DNA of 50,587 nucleotides from Terrisporobacter petrolearius (GTDB lineage: Bacteria; Bacillota; Clostridia; Peptostreptococcales; Peptostreptococcaceae): positions 1 to 50,587 of the forward strand of contig NZ_JAHZMO010000023.1 of the NCBI RefSeq assembly GCF_020748185.1. The letters run 5' to 3'. Positions 18,121-27,675 of the stretch are shown here, in pieces (the first letter of the stretch is position 1; the number at the start of each line of letters is the position of its first letter). Below the pieces are notes generated by a model. It was not told the origin of the DNA and ran no database searches. It was given only the letters and a program-made list of their open reading frames with translations. A program made the translations under genes and the position numbers.

Positions 18121-18164
18121 AAAATCAAATATTTAGTAATAAAATGAATTAATATTTGATTTTT
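18121..18164 (+). terminator. Hairpin between DUF554 and the 288-residue gene
   Basis: AAAATCAAATATT (18121-18133) pairs with AATATTTGATTTT (18151-18163). The T tract is immediately followed by the AGGAGGGGG Shine-Dalgarno of the next gene, so termination and translation signals abut. Confidence 0.65.
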
Positions 18165-18179
18165 AGGAGGGGGAACTAA

Positions 18180-19046
18180 ATGATAACTTTTGATATAAAC
18201 GGAGCAATAATAAAATTTGATGAAAAAAGAGATGAGTATAACACAATTAGAAAAAATTTTAAATTGTATGGAGATGAGTGTTCTAAACAATTTATGGATT
18301 ACTGTTTGGACAGTGTAACAAATACTAGACACATAAGTGAAAAGCACTTAGAATATGGTCAAAATTTAGTTTGTGAGGTAATAAGAAAGGGTGTAGAAAC
18401 TCTTGTTGGATATAATATTATAACAATTGATTTTAATTTGTTTAAAGAGTTATATTGTAATAAGTATTTAGATTTTCAAAGACTTTTTAATAACGTAACT
18501 AGAGATTTATCAAATTCTAAAAATAAAAAAAATATAAAGCTATTTGATATTAAACCAGTAATATCTAAACTTTGCGGATATCTTTATGAAGATTGTTTTA
18601 GTGTACATCTTGCTGTTTTAGATGCTCTAATAGATAATGGTGTAACAGAAGTTAATTCTTATATAGACAAAAAATCTATTAGACAATCCAATGCTCTTTT
18701 TAATAACTATAAAGATGGATTTATTAGCAAGTTAGATGGATGTAAGGTAGTACAAAAGATTATAATGTCAAATCCATATAGAAAAGAAGTTTATGAGTTT
18801 CTTATCAAAGAAGATGGTGATTTTTCAGGAGAAATAGAAAGTCTAGCAACATACTTAGGATTTGATTTAAAAGAATATAAAAGTTTTTTAATGGACATGT
18901 ACATAAAAGAATTGATGGATGTAGGTGTGGTTGATATTGACACTGCAAAAGAAAAAGTTAAAAAGTATGCAAAATATATAGGCTGTAAAGATGATAGTAT
19001 ATTTATAACTAGAATTGATGCTATATATACTTTTGAAAATGCATAG
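18180..19046 (+). CDS. Unrecognised 288-residue cytoplasmic protein
   Basis: I do not recognise this family. The protein is soluble, largely helical and Lys/Glu-rich, with no signal peptide or membrane span. The N-terminus (MITFDINGAIIKFDEKRDEY) looks like a short beta-hairpin. The middle includes several Cys (CSKQFMDYC, LCGYLYEDC). The C-terminal 80 residues resemble two helical repeats, each ending in an acidic turn (KEDGDFSGEIESLATYLGFD; DIDTAKEKVKKYAKYIGCKD). It is expressed behind an excellent AGGAGGGGG site and closed by a strong terminator, so it is a genuine gene. It may be lineage-restricted. Confidence 0.7.
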   Translation: MITFDINGAIIKFDEKRDEYNTIRKNFKLYGDECSKQFMDYCLDSVTNTRHISEKHLEYGQNLVCEVIRKGVETLVGYNIITIDFNLFKELYCNKYLDFQRLFNNVTRDLSNSKNKKNIKLFDIKPVISKLCGYLYEDCFSVHLAVLDALIDNGVTEVNSYIDKKSIRQSNALFNNYKDGFISKLDGCKVVQKIIMSNPYRKEVYEFLIKEDGDFSGEIESLATYLGFDLKEYKSFLMDMYIKELMDVGVVDIDTAKEKVKKYAKYIGCKDDSIFITRIDAIYTFENA

Positions 19047-19081
19047 AAAAAAGCTTCTACTTATTAAGTAGAAGCTTTTTG
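19047..19081 (+). terminator. Terminator after the 288-residue gene
   Basis: AAAAAGCTTCTACTT and AAGTAGAAGCTTTTT form a perfect 15-base stem with a 3-base loop and T run. Confidence 0.92.
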
Positions 19082-19646
19082 TATATTTAAAAAATTCAAA
19101 AAACTTTTGTAAATTAGGTTAATATTTTATTTAGTTAATTTATTTAATAAATACATATGCAAGATAGTTTTATTGTTAAAATTAATAATATTTACTTTGA
19201 TTAATATGCTACTTATACTGACGTATATAATTATTTATAATAATTACTAAAAGTGAGAATTTTATTTAATAAAATAATATTTAAAGTAAAAATGATTAAT
19301 ATACAAATAAAATAAAAGTAAATATAGTATTATTGTTTATTTTTATTAAATTTCCCTATAAAGTAGTAATATTATTGATTAAAATAATTAATTACTAAAT
19401 AGAATAATATTGTTAATTCTTATTATAAAATATGCGTTAATTAAACTATTATTTTTACAAAAAATTCTGATAATAAAGCATAATAAAAAAATACTTGAAG
19501 AAAAGATATAAAAACCTAAAAAACGGTTAAATAAATAACAAAATTACAAGTTTTATGTTTGCTATAATTTCCTTTTTTTGCTAATATTATTATTAGTAGT
19601 ACATATACCTAATAAAGATACAATTTTTAAATAGGGGGTAAATTAA
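19082..19646 (+). promoter_or_regulatory. Long AT-rich leader of the NuoEF/GltD operon
   Basis: 565 bases without a gene, over 80 percent AT, with many AATAATATT-like runs. An extended -10 (TGCTATAAT, TATAAT at 19563-19568) lies 79 bases before the first gene of the operon. TTGTTAA half-sites occur at about 19172 and 19410, but without the mirrored half needed for a proper Rex operator. I see no riboswitch. The length suggests complex regulation or curvature. Confidence 0.45.
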
Positions 19647-20156
19647 ATGAGTGAAAAATGCTGTTGCGGGACTGATAAATGTCAAGACTTCAAAGAGCTT
19701 GATCCCGTATTAGACAAATATGCCAAAGTACCTGGAAGTTTGATAACTATTTTACAAAAAACTCAAGATATCTATGGATATATTTCAATTGATGCCATGA
19801 ATTATATTTCAGAGGCGACAGGTATAAAAACTGCCAAAATATATGGTGTTGCCACATTCTATGCGCAATTTAGATTGCAACCAATAGGAAAGTATTTAAT
19901 AATGTTATGTCAAGGAACTGCATGCCATGTAAATGGATCTGAAATGATTGAAGAAGCTGTTTGTGAATTTTTAAATATTCAAGACGGCCAAACGACAGAA
20001 GATGGATTATTTACTTTAAATAATGTTGCATGTTTAGGATGTTGTTCATTAGCACCTGTTATGATGGTTAAAAGTGCAGATGGTGATGAAACTTATGGAA
20101 ACTTAACTAAAGATTCTGTTAAAGAAATATTAACAGAAATTAGAGAAAGATCATAG
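19647..20156 (+). CDS. NuoE-like [2Fe-2S] subunit of a soluble NAD(P)H complex
   Basis: 169 residues. A helical N-terminal part is followed by a thioredoxin-like domain with the four [2Fe-2S] ligands C88-x4-C93 (CQGTAC) and C129-x3-C133 (CLGCC). An extra Cys-rich start (CCCGTDKC) precedes it. It corresponds to NuoE/HydC/StnC-type subunits that relay electrons from the flavin subunit. AGGGGG precedes the ATG. The next gene begins 15 bases on and the third 18 bases after that, so all three subunits are co-translated. The assignment to a transhydrogenase-like complex comes from the third gene. Confidence 0.9.
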   Translation: MSEKCCCGTDKCQDFKELDPVLDKYAKVPGSLITILQKTQDIYGYISIDAMNYISEATGIKTAKIYGVATFYAQFRLQPIGKYLIMLCQGTACHVNGSEMIEEAVCEFLNIQDGQTTEDGLFTLNNVACLGCCSLAPVMMVKSADGDETYGNLTKDSVKEILTEIRERS

Positions 20157-20170
20157 GGGGGTGAATAGTA

Positions 20171-21919
20171 ATGAAAGTTATAATCGGTCAAGGTAGTTGC
20201 GGTGTTGCAACTGGAGCAAAAAAGACAGCAGCAGAATTTGAGAGACTTATAAAAGAAAAAAACCTAGATGTTAAGGTTGATATTACTGGTTGTGTAGGTA
20301 CTTGTTATCTAGAGCCAATTGTAGATGTATATGACGATGATGAAGTAATGACAAGATATGTAAAGGTAAAACCAGAATGCGTTTTAGAAATAATAGAAAA
20401 ACATATTGTTAATGGGGAAATAGCTACTGATTTAGCAATATCAGATGAGGATAAATTATTTATAGAAAAACAACAAAGAGTTGTACTTAGAAACTGTGGT
20501 TTAATAAATCCTGAAAAAATAGAAGAATACGTTGCAGTAGGTGGATATGAAGCTACTAAAAAAGTAGTAACTTCAATGACACAAGAAGATGTAATAGAAG
20601 AAATAAAAGTTTCAGGACTTAGAGGTAGAGGCGGAGCAGGATTCCCTACTTGGTTTAAGTGGAATGCAGCCTTACAAAATAAAGCAGATCAAAAATACAT
20701 AGTGTGTAATGCAGACGAAGGTGACCCAGGTGCATTTATGGATAGATCTGTTCTAGAAGGTGACCCTCATTCACTTATAGAAGGTATGATAATTGGTGGA
20801 TATGCAATGGGGGCTACTGAAGGTGTTATATATGTTAGAGCTGAGTACCCTCTTGCTATACATAGACTTGAAATAGCTATGGCACAAGCTAGAGAAAAAG
20901 GTTTTCTTGGCAAAAACATATTTGGATCAGGATTTGATTTTGATTTAAGAATAAAAGCAGGTGCTGGAGCATTCGTTTGTGGTGAAGAGACTGCACTTAT
21001 AGCTTCTCTTGAAGGTGAGAGAGGTATGCCAAGACTTAAGCCACCATTCCCAGCACAAAAAGGATATTGGCAAAAACCTACAAATATAAATAACGTTGAA
21101 ACTTATGCTAACGTTGCCTGGATAATAGTAAATGGTGGAGTTGCATTTGGTTCAATGGGAACTGAAAAGAGCAAGGGGACAAAAGTATTTGCTCTTGCTG
21201 GTAAAATTAAAAAAGGTGGACTAGTTGAAGTGCCTATGGGTCTTCCACTAAAAGATGTTATATTTGGAATAGGTGGAGGAATTAAAAAAGATAAAGCATT
21301 TAAGGCAGTTCAAATGGGTGGACCATCTGGTGGATGTATACCATCTGCTTTAATAGAAACTCCTGTTGATTATGAAAATATTAATAAAACTGGGGCTATA
21401 GTTGGTTCTGGTGGTATGATTGTAATGGACGAAACTACATGTATGGTTGACATGGCAAGATATTTCCTTGATTTTACTAGAAAAGAATCTTGCGGTAAAT
21501 GTAACTACTGTAGAGTTGGTACTAAGAGAATGCTTGAAATATTAGAGAGAATCACTAAAGGTAAAGGTAAGGATGGAGATATAGAGCTTCTTGAAGAATT
21601 GGCAGTAAAAATAAAAGATGGTTCTATGTGTGGTCTAGGTCAAACTGCTCCTAACCCAGTTCTTACAACTATTAAATATTTTAGAAATGAGTATGAAGAT
21701 CATATTTACAATAAAAAATGTACAGCTAAATCATGTAAAGCTTTAATTACATTTAATATAACTGAAGATTGTAAAGGATGTAGGGCTTGTGCTAAAAAAT
21801 GTCCAGTTGAAGCTATATCAGGTGAAAAGAAAGAAATGCATGTAATAGATCACGATAAATGTATAAAATGTGGTAAGTGCGAAGAAACTTGTAAATTCGG
21901 CGCAATAGTTAGAGACTAG
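20171..21919 (+). CDS. NuoF-like NADH-binding FMN/Fe-S subunit
   Basis: 582 residues in three modules. An N-terminal thioredoxin-like [2Fe-2S] domain (GQGSCGVATGAKK...GCVGTCY) comes first. The NuoF core follows, with GLRGRGGAGFPTWFKW, NADEGDPGAFMDRSVLEGDP and GAGAFVCGEETALIASLEGE for FMN and NADH, and the [4Fe-4S] ESCGKCNYCRVGTKR near 440. The C-terminal ferredoxin domain has two CxxCxxCxxxCP-type clusters (CKGCRACAKKCP; CIKCGKCEETC). This is the architecture of HydB/StnB bifurcating subunits rather than respiratory NuoF. It is the central member of a tightly spaced three-gene operon. Confidence 0.93.
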   Translation: MKVIIGQGSCGVATGAKKTAAEFERLIKEKNLDVKVDITGCVGTCYLEPIVDVYDDDEVMTRYVKVKPECVLEIIEKHIVNGEIATDLAISDEDKLFIEKQQRVVLRNCGLINPEKIEEYVAVGGYEATKKVVTSMTQEDVIEEIKVSGLRGRGGAGFPTWFKWNAALQNKADQKYIVCNADEGDPGAFMDRSVLEGDPHSLIEGMIIGGYAMGATEGVIYVRAEYPLAIHRLEIAMAQAREKGFLGKNIFGSGFDFDLRIKAGAGAFVCGEETALIASLEGERGMPRLKPPFPAQKGYWQKPTNINNVETYANVAWIIVNGGVAFGSMGTEKSKGTKVFALAGKIKKGGLVEVPMGLPLKDVIFGIGGGIKKDKAFKAVQMGGPSGGCIPSALIETPVDYENINKTGAIVGSGGMIVMDETTCMVDMARYFLDFTRKESCGKCNYCRVGTKRMLEILERITKGKGKDGDIELLEELAVKIKDGSMCGLGQTAPNPVLTTIKYFRNEYEDHIYNKKCTAKSCKALITFNITEDCKGCRACAKKCPVEAISGEKKEMHVIDHDKCIKCGKCEETCKFGAIVRD

Positions 21920-21936
21920 GGGAGGAGGATGATAAT

Positions 21937-24900
21937 ATGAATAAATTCAGATTAAATATAGACGGAAAAGAAGTATTTGGATTACCAGGTCAAACAATTC
22001 TTGAAGTTGCAAGAGAAAATGATGTTTTCATTCCTACTCTATGCTACGATGAAAGAACTAAAATATATGGTTCATGTGGTTTATGTGTAGTTGAAATAGA
22101 AGGAATGCCAAAAATGGTAAAGGCTTGTGCTACTGAAATATCACCTAATATGATAATAAAAACTAACACAAGCAGAGTTATAGAATCAAGAAAAACAAAT
22201 TTAGAGTTATTACTATCTAATCACGTGGGAGATTGTAGACCTCCATGTGCTCTAGCATGTCCTGCAGGCACTGATTGCCAAGGATACGTGGGTTTAATAG
22301 CAAATGGAGAATATGACGCAGCTATTGAATTAATAAAAAATAAGATTCCACTACCAGCAGCTATTGGTAGAGTATGTCCTCATCCATGTGAAGAAAACTG
22401 TAGAAGAAAACTTGTGGAAGAACCAGTGTCTATAGCTTGGTTAAAAAGATTTGCTGCTGATAAAGATTTAGAAAGTGAAAATCCATTTATACCAGAAATA
22501 GCAGAAGAAACTGGTAAGAATGTTGCCATCATAGGTGGTGGACCAATGGGGCTATCTGCTGCATATTTCTTAAGACAAATGGGTCATAGTGTAACTATAA
22601 TTGAATCAATGCCTAAACTTGGTGGTATGCTTCGTTATGGTATACCAGAGTACAGACTTCCAAAGGCTGTACTAGATGAAGAAATAGCATTAATAGAAAG
22701 TATGGGTGTTAAAATGATACCTAATACTAAAGTTGGTGTTGATATACCATTTGAAACTATAAAAGCAGATTATGACGCTGTACTTCTTGGAATAGGTGCT
22801 TGGGTATCTACTGGTGTTAGATGCAAAGGTGAAGATAGTGAAGGTGTTATAGGTGGTATAGATTTCCTTAGAAAAGTTGTTAGAAATGAAGAAATAAAAC
22901 TTGGTGAAAATGTAGCTATAGTTGGTGGTGGTAATACTGCAATGGATGCTTGTAGAACTGCTGTAAGACTAGGAGCTAAAAAAGTTTATAATATATATAG
23001 AAGAACTAAAAATGAAATGCCAGCTGACATGGTAGAAATAGTTGAAGCTGAGGAAGAAGGAGTAATCTTCAAAAACTTAACTAATCCTATAGAAGTTATT
23101 GCAGACGAGAATGGAAAAGTTAAACAAGTAGTACTTCAAGTTATGGAGTTAGGTGAAGCTGATGCATCAGGCAGAAGAAAACCAGTGCCAGTAGAAGGAA
23201 AAACTGAAACTATAGATATAGATACTATGATACTAGCTATAGGTCAAGCAGTAGATGCTTCTAAATTTGAAGGTATGGATAAGACTAGAAAAAATGCTAT
23301 AGCTTATGATAAAGATACATTTATGACGTCACAGGAAGGTGTATTTGCTGGTGGTGACTGTGGTAATGATAAGATATCAATAGCTGTAGAAGCCATAGCA
23401 GATGCGAAAAAAGTATCAGAATCTATAGATGCTTATTTAAACGGAGAAGTATTAAAATATGAGAAACCATTTGTTGTTGAAAGATTTGATATAACTGAAA
23501 AAACATTTGAAGATAGGGAAAGAATGTGTAGACCAGTTATGGATCAATTAGAAGCTGAAGAGCGAAAAGATAACTTTACTGAAGTAGTATTTGGATATGA
23601 CGAAGAACAAGCAGTAAAAGATGCTTCTAGATGTTTAGAGTGTGGTTGTCATGATTACTTCGAATGTAAGTTAATAGATTACGCTAATGAATATGATGTT
23701 CATCCAGAAAGATTAGCTGGAGATAAAAATGTAATAGAATTTGAAGATGATCATCCATTTATCGTAAGAGACCCTAACAAATGTATACTTTGCGGACTTT
23801 GTGTAAGAGTTTGTGATGAAGTTATGGGTGTTGGAGCTCTAGGACTTGTTGATAGAGGATTTGATACTGTTGTTAAACCATCACTTGAAAAACCTTTAGC
23901 TGAGTCTGGGTGTATGTCTTGTGGTCAGTGTGTAAGTGTTTGTCCAACAGGAGCACTTCAAGAAAGACAAAGTGTGGTAAAAGAAGTTCCTCTTGCAACA
24001 GATGTTACTGATACAACATGTTCATTCTGTTCAGTAGGATGTTCTCTACATTTAGAATCATATGGAGACATGCTAATTAAATCTAATCCAGATAAAAATG
24101 GTCCTGTAAATAGAGGCCTTCTATGTGGTAAGGGTAAATGGGGATTTGATTGTTCAGTATTAGAAGGAAAATTAGCTAATCCACTTATAAAATGTGAAGA
24201 TGGATTTAGAGAAGCTGATTATCATGAAGCACTAGTACTTACTGCTAAGAAAGCGGAGAGTATAGCAGCTAAATATGGTAAAGATGCTGTTGCAGTTGCC
24301 ATATCAGATAGATTTACAAATGAAGAAGCCTATGTAATGAAAAAATTAGCAGACACTATGGGAGCGAAAACGCTTTGCTTCAATAATGTTGAAAGCGGAT
24401 TAGAAAAAGTATTAGGATTAGATGCTTCACCTAATACAATGGATGAATTATTAGCTACAAATGTAATAGTTACTTTCGGATTTGTAATGGAAAATAATCC
24501 AGTTATTCAACTTAAGTTAAAACAAGCAGCTGAGCAAGGAGCAAAAGTATATGTTATAAATCCTAAAGGATATGAAGTAAATAACTTTGATTTTGCTACA
24601 AAAGTTGTATATGTAGAAAATGATTTAAGTGTTGTTAAAGAAATGGCCAAGGCATTAATAGAAATGGGTAAAGTTTCTTCAATGGATAACTTTGAACAAT
24701 TCAAAGCTTCACTAGAGAATATTTCTGTAAGTGATGAAATAAAAGAAATAGCAAATGCTTATGCTACAGCTAAAAAAGCAATGCTTGTATTCCAACAAAA
24801 TGTAGTTTCAGTTGAAGTTGCTACTATGATAGGAAATATTGCCCTACTTTCAGGACATATAGGATCACCTAGAGATGGTGTACTTCAAATAAAAGCTAAA

Positions 24901-25434
24901 AACAATTCTCAAGGATTGATTGATATGGGAATAAAAGCTGGAGCAGAGGCTATGGAAGGTGTTAAAGGACTTCTATGCTTTGGAGAAAATCCTCATGTTA
25001 ATTTATCTAATTTAGAATTCTTAATGGTTTTAGATACTCATATGACTGAAACTTGTGATATAGCTGATGTTATTATACCAGGTACTGGTTTTGCGTCAGT
25101 AAATGGAACATTTACTAACACAGAAAGAAGAATACAAAACGTAAATGCAGCAATAGATGAAAATGTATTATCTAATTATGAAGTTGCAGCTGAAATAGCT
25201 CATGTATACGAAGTAGACTTTAACTATAGAGATACTGCTGATATAAGTGTTGAAATGGAAGATGTTTTACCAAAATATAAATACGCAAAACTTGGGGAAA
25301 TATACGGAAATGTATTATCGCCAGTTGATGCTAAATTTGTAGTGGTAGATGATGGTGAATTTGTAAATGTTCATAATTGTACAGATAATTTAATGAATGT
25401 TATAAATGAAAGATTACCTAAACAAGTAAAATAA
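21937..25434 (+). CDS. GltD/NfnB-NuoG fusion subunit, Stn-type transhydrogenase candidate
   Basis: 1165 residues. A [2Fe-2S] domain (Cys36, 47, 50, 64) is followed by a GltD/NfnB-like module: Fe-S cysteines CRPPCALACPAGTDC and CPHPCEENC, FAD Rossmann VAIIGGGPMGLSAAYFLRQM near 197, and NADPH Rossmann VAIVGGGNTAMD near 328 with the NADPH-favouring YRR. Next are a CLECGC motif near 565 and a double [4Fe-4S] ferredoxin (CILCGLCVRVCD; CMSCGQCVSVCP). Last is a molybdopterin-oxidoreductase-like domain (CSFCSVGC...LCGKGKWG) that lacks the C-terminal dinucleotide-binding domain. There are no [FeFe]-hydrogenase H-cluster motifs. NADPH, NADH and ferredoxin modules together fit the Stn transhydrogenase family; the exact reaction is inference. 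Confidence 0.8.
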   Translation: MNKFRLNIDGKEVFGLPGQTILEVARENDVFIPTLCYDERTKIYGSCGLCVVEIEGMPKMVKACATEISPNMIIKTNTSRVIESRKTNLELLLSNHVGDCRPPCALACPAGTDCQGYVGLIANGEYDAAIELIKNKIPLPAAIGRVCPHPCEENCRRKLVEEPVSIAWLKRFAADKDLESENPFIPEIAEETGKNVAIIGGGPMGLSAAYFLRQMGHSVTIIESMPKLGGMLRYGIPEYRLPKAVLDEEIALIESMGVKMIPNTKVGVDIPFETIKADYDAVLLGIGAWVSTGVRCKGEDSEGVIGGIDFLRKVVRNEEIKLGENVAIVGGGNTAMDACRTAVRLGAKKVYNIYRRTKNEMPADMVEIVEAEEEGVIFKNLTNPIEVIADENGKVKQVVLQVMELGEADASGRRKPVPVEGKTETIDIDTMILAIGQAVDASKFEGMDKTRKNAIAYDKDTFMTSQEGVFAGGDCGNDKISIAVEAIADAKKVSESIDAYLNGEVLKYEKPFVVERFDITEKTFEDRERMCRPVMDQLEAEERKDNFTEVVFGYDEEQAVKDASRCLECGCHDYFECKLIDYANEYDVHPERLAGDKNVIEFEDDHPFIVRDPNKCILCGLCVRVCDEVMGVGALGLVDRGFDTVVKPSLEKPLAESGCMSCGQCVSVCPTGALQERQSVVKEVPLATDVTDTTCSFCSVGCSLHLESYGDMLIKSNPDKNGPVNRGLLCGKGKWGFDCSVLEGKLANPLIKCEDGFREADYHEALVLTAKKAESIAAKYGKDAVAVAISDRFTNEEAYVMKKLADTMGAKTLCFNNVESGLEKVLGLDASPNTMDELLATNVIVTFGFVMENNPVIQLKLKQAAEQGAKVYVINPKGYEVNNFDFATKVVYVENDLSVVKEMAKALIEMGKVSSMDNFEQFKASLENISVSDEIKEIANAYATAKKAMLVFQQNVVSVEVATMIGNIALLSGHIGSPRDGVLQIKAKNNSQGLIDMGIKAGAEAMEGVKGLLCFGENPHVNLSNLEFLMVLDTHMTETCDIADVIIPGTGFASVNGTFTNTERRIQNVNAAIDENVLSNYEVAAEIAHVYEVDFNYRDTADISVEMEDVLPKYKYAKLGEIYGNVLSPVDAKFVVVDDGEFVNVHNCTDNLMNVINERLPKQVK

Positions 25435-25459
25435 TATGGCGTATTCTATATAAATAATG

Positions 25460-25490
25460 GAGCCACCCTTTAATAGGGTGGCTCTTGTAT
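25460..25490 (+). terminator. Terminator of the NuoEF/GltD operon
   Basis: GAGCCACCCT (25460-25469) pairs with AGGGTGGCTC (25475-25484). This GC-rich stem is exceptional for this genome. The T tract is short on the plus side. Confidence 0.85.
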
Positions 25491-25508
25491 TATAGAAATT
25501 AAATTGGA

Positions 25509-26543
25509 TTATTTTACATTTTTAATAGATTTTTCAGCATAAGTTGTAGTTACTACTGAATCATATGGTACTTTCTCGTTTAATTCTCCACCTTCGATCA
25601 TAACATCCATTAATCTGTTTAAGCTGTCTGCCTTTAGAAGAGGATCAGATGACCATGCATCAATTTCTTTATACTTTTGTGCTACAACTATTAGATCTTC
25701 TAAAGAAGTGTCTTCAAAGAATGGTTGCATAGCTTTAGCTACTTCTTCATCAGAAGCTTGTTGGACCCATTTTTGACCTTTATATAGGGCATTAGTAAAT
25801 CTTTGTATTAAGTCTGAATTCTTATCCATATAGGATTTAGTAGCACTGTAACAAGTAAAAGGTATTTCACCAGCATCTTTGCCAACAGATGCTACAATAT
25901 ATCCTGCACCTTCTTTTACTAGCTGAGTTGCTGTAGGTTCAAATGCAGTGGTATAATCAGCTTCACCAGCAGCAAATGCTCCTGCCATTACGCCAAACTG
26001 AATATCTGTTCTAACATTAACTTGGTCTTTTGATGTTTTTTCGCCAATAGTTAAACCTTCATTTTTTAACAAATATTCCAATGTCATTAAAGGAACTCCA
26101 CCAGCTCTTCCACCTAGAATTTCTTTTCCTGCTAAATCTTTATAAGTAAAATTATCATTTTTTTCTCTAGACACTATGAAACTTCCGTCTCTCTTTGTTA
26201 ATTGCGCAAAGTTAATAGCATAATCATCGCTACTTTGTTTATACACGTATATAGAAGCTTCAGGACCCATAAGACCAATATCAGCTTCTCCAGAAATTAA
26301 AGCTGCCATAGTTTTGTCAGCACCTTGTGCATCTATTAAATCTATTTCAATTCCTTCTTCTTCAAAAAATCCTTGTGTAATTGCTGCGTATTGAGGTGCA
26401 TAGAAAACAGAGTGTGTTACTTCTGCTACAGTAACCTTATCTAACTTTTTATCCTTTGTAGATTGGTTATTTGAAGCACAGCCAGTAAGACAGCACGCGC
26501 CTAAAGAAAGAGCACTTGCCAGAGCAATAATCTTTTTATGCAT
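25509..26543 (-). CDS. NMT1/SsuA-type ABC substrate-binding lipoprotein
   Basis: 344 residues with a lipoprotein signal (MHKKIIALASALSLGACCLT then GC; lipidated Cys22), a Ser/Asn-rich linker and an NMT1/THI5-like periplasmic-binding fold (VAEVTHSVFYAPQYAAITQG and FFEEEGIEIDLID; GGRAGGVPLMTLEYLL). Relatives bind sulfonates, taurine, nitrate or pyrimidine precursors; the ligand is unknown. AGGGGG lies upstream. Its permease and ATPase are not adjacent, but a matching pair lies on the same strand at 33.8-35.4 kb. The intervening DNA carries LCP and BMP-transporter genes. It is preceded by the LCP terminator, so it has its own promoter. Confidence 0.9.
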   Translation of the reverse strand: MHKKIIALASALSLGACCLTGCASNNQSTKDKKLDKVTVAEVTHSVFYAPQYAAITQGFFEEEGIEIDLIDAQGADKTMAALISGEADIGLMGPEASIYVYKQSSDDYAINFAQLTKRDGSFIVSREKNDNFTYKDLAGKEILGGRAGGVPLMTLEYLLKNEGLTIGEKTSKDQVNVRTDIQFGVMAGAFAAGEADYTTAFEPTATQLVKEGAGYIVASVGKDAGEIPFTCYSATKSYMDKNSDLIQRFTNALYKGQKWVQQASDEEVAKAMQPFFEDTSLEDLIVVAQKYKEIDAWSSDPLLKADSLNRLMDVMIEGGELNEKVPYDSVVTTTYAEKSIKNVK

Positions 26544-26603
26544 ATATATATCCCCCTATAAATTAACGATAATATATTATATTTAATAGGTGATCTTTAT
26601 GTT

Positions 26604-26640
26604 ACAAAAAAGAGAACATATATTATATATGTTCTCTAAA
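26604..26640 (-). terminator. Terminator of the LCP gene pair
   Basis: AGAGAACATATA (26611-26622) and TATATGTTCTCT (26626-26637) form a perfect stem. On the minus strand a T run follows (AAAAAA at 26605-26610 on the plus strand). Confidence 0.88.
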
Positions 26641-26643
26641 AAT

Positions 26644-27621
26644 TTAATTATTTAGTTCTATTTTATTTTTTTCACTTAAATATTTATTGTTTTCCATTGG
26701 TATATCATCAAAAATAAATTGTTTTAAAACTACTACTGAATTTTTATCATATAACCAAACCCAGCCAGCATTTTTGTATTTTCCACCTTTAGAGTGTACT
26801 TCATCTATAATAGGGAATTGTCCCTGTTTAATTGTACTATCTTTAGATAAAATATTATAAGCTGATGTTCCAAGATTTAATAATTCAATAGATCCCATAT
26901 TAGTACTTACACAAGGAAGTAAAGATTTTATTAATTTTGGATATTCAGATAAAGAAAGACTTTTTAATTTTGATGCTACCCCCATAATAACTTTTCTTTG
27001 TCTGCCATCTCTGTAAATGGCACTGTCTATATCTCTAATTCTACAATAAGATATAGCTTGATAACCAGTTAATGTTTGTACACCAGAACCTGAAATTAAT
27101 TTCATTTCACCCTTATCAGGATTGTTATAAGATTCATATGTGGAAGGTATTAATTTATTTACAGCCTTCATTTCTTTTTTAGAAATATCTACTTCCACTC
27201 CTCCAAGTTTTGTTATTACATCCATCAACCCTTCAAAGTCAATTTGGATAAATTTATCAATCTCTATTCCAAATTCATTTTTTATGGTTTTAAACAATAA
27301 CTGTTCTTTACCCCAAAAGTATGATGCATTAAGCTTGCCCATACCTTCTCCAGGTATTTCAACATATGTATCACGGGCTAAAGAAGTTAACTTTACACTT
27401 TTATGTGTATTATCAATAGTAAGTATCATCATGCAGTCAGATCTATAGGCGCTTTCATTTTCTCTACCATCAGTTCCCAGTAATAATATGTTGGTAACTC
27501 CATCGACTTGTTCATTAGTATCTATATTATTTATTTTGTAATAAAGAAACCCAAAAACAGCCATGGGCAATAATAAAAGTACTAAAACTAAAGCTATGAC
27601 AATTTTTTTCCCACGAGACAT
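26644..27621 (-). CDS. LytR-CpsA-Psr (LCP) family wall-polymer ligase
   Basis: Attaches lipid-linked anionic glycopolymers to peptidoglycan at the outer membrane face. 325 residues: a short basic start, one transmembrane helix (about 7-28), then the LCP domain with LLLGTDGRENESAYRSD near 47 (pyrophosphate-binding region), SLARDTYVEIPG near 80, and CRIRDIDSAIYRDGRQRKV near 192 (conserved Arg cluster). AAGGAG precedes the ATG. It is the second gene behind a 50-60 percent similar LCP paralogue, 54 bases apart, and the pair ends in a perfect terminator. Confidence 0.93.
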   Translation of the reverse strand: MSRGKKIVIALVLVLLLLPMAVFGFLYYKINNIDTNEQVDGVTNILLLGTDGRENESAYRSDCMMILTIDNTHKSVKLTSLARDTYVEIPGEGMGKLNASYFWGKEQLLFKTIKNEFGIEIDKFIQIDFEGLMDVITKLGGVEVDISKKEMKAVNKLIPSTYESYNNPDKGEMKLISGSGVQTLTGYQAISYCRIRDIDSAIYRDGRQRKVIMGVASKLKSLSLSEYPKLIKSLLPCVSTNMGSIELLNLGTSAYNILSKDSTIKQGQFPIIDEVHSKGGKYKNAGWVWLYDKNSVVVLKQFIFDDIPMENNKYLSEKNKIELNN

Positions 27622-27675
27622 ATTTACACTCCTTTTAAATATTCAAAGTTTCAAATAGAATTTGAATATAAAATT

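Noticed and set aside
19160..19450. Possible Rex operators (TTGTTAA half-sites)
   Set aside because: Only single half-sites; the mirrored TTAACAA half is missing at the required spacing.
21937..25434. [FeFe]-hydrogenase catalytic subunit
   Set aside because: The H-cluster cysteine motifs (TSCCPxW, MPCxxK type, ExMxCxxGCxxGGGxP) are absent; the C-terminal half is molybdopterin-oxidoreductase-like.
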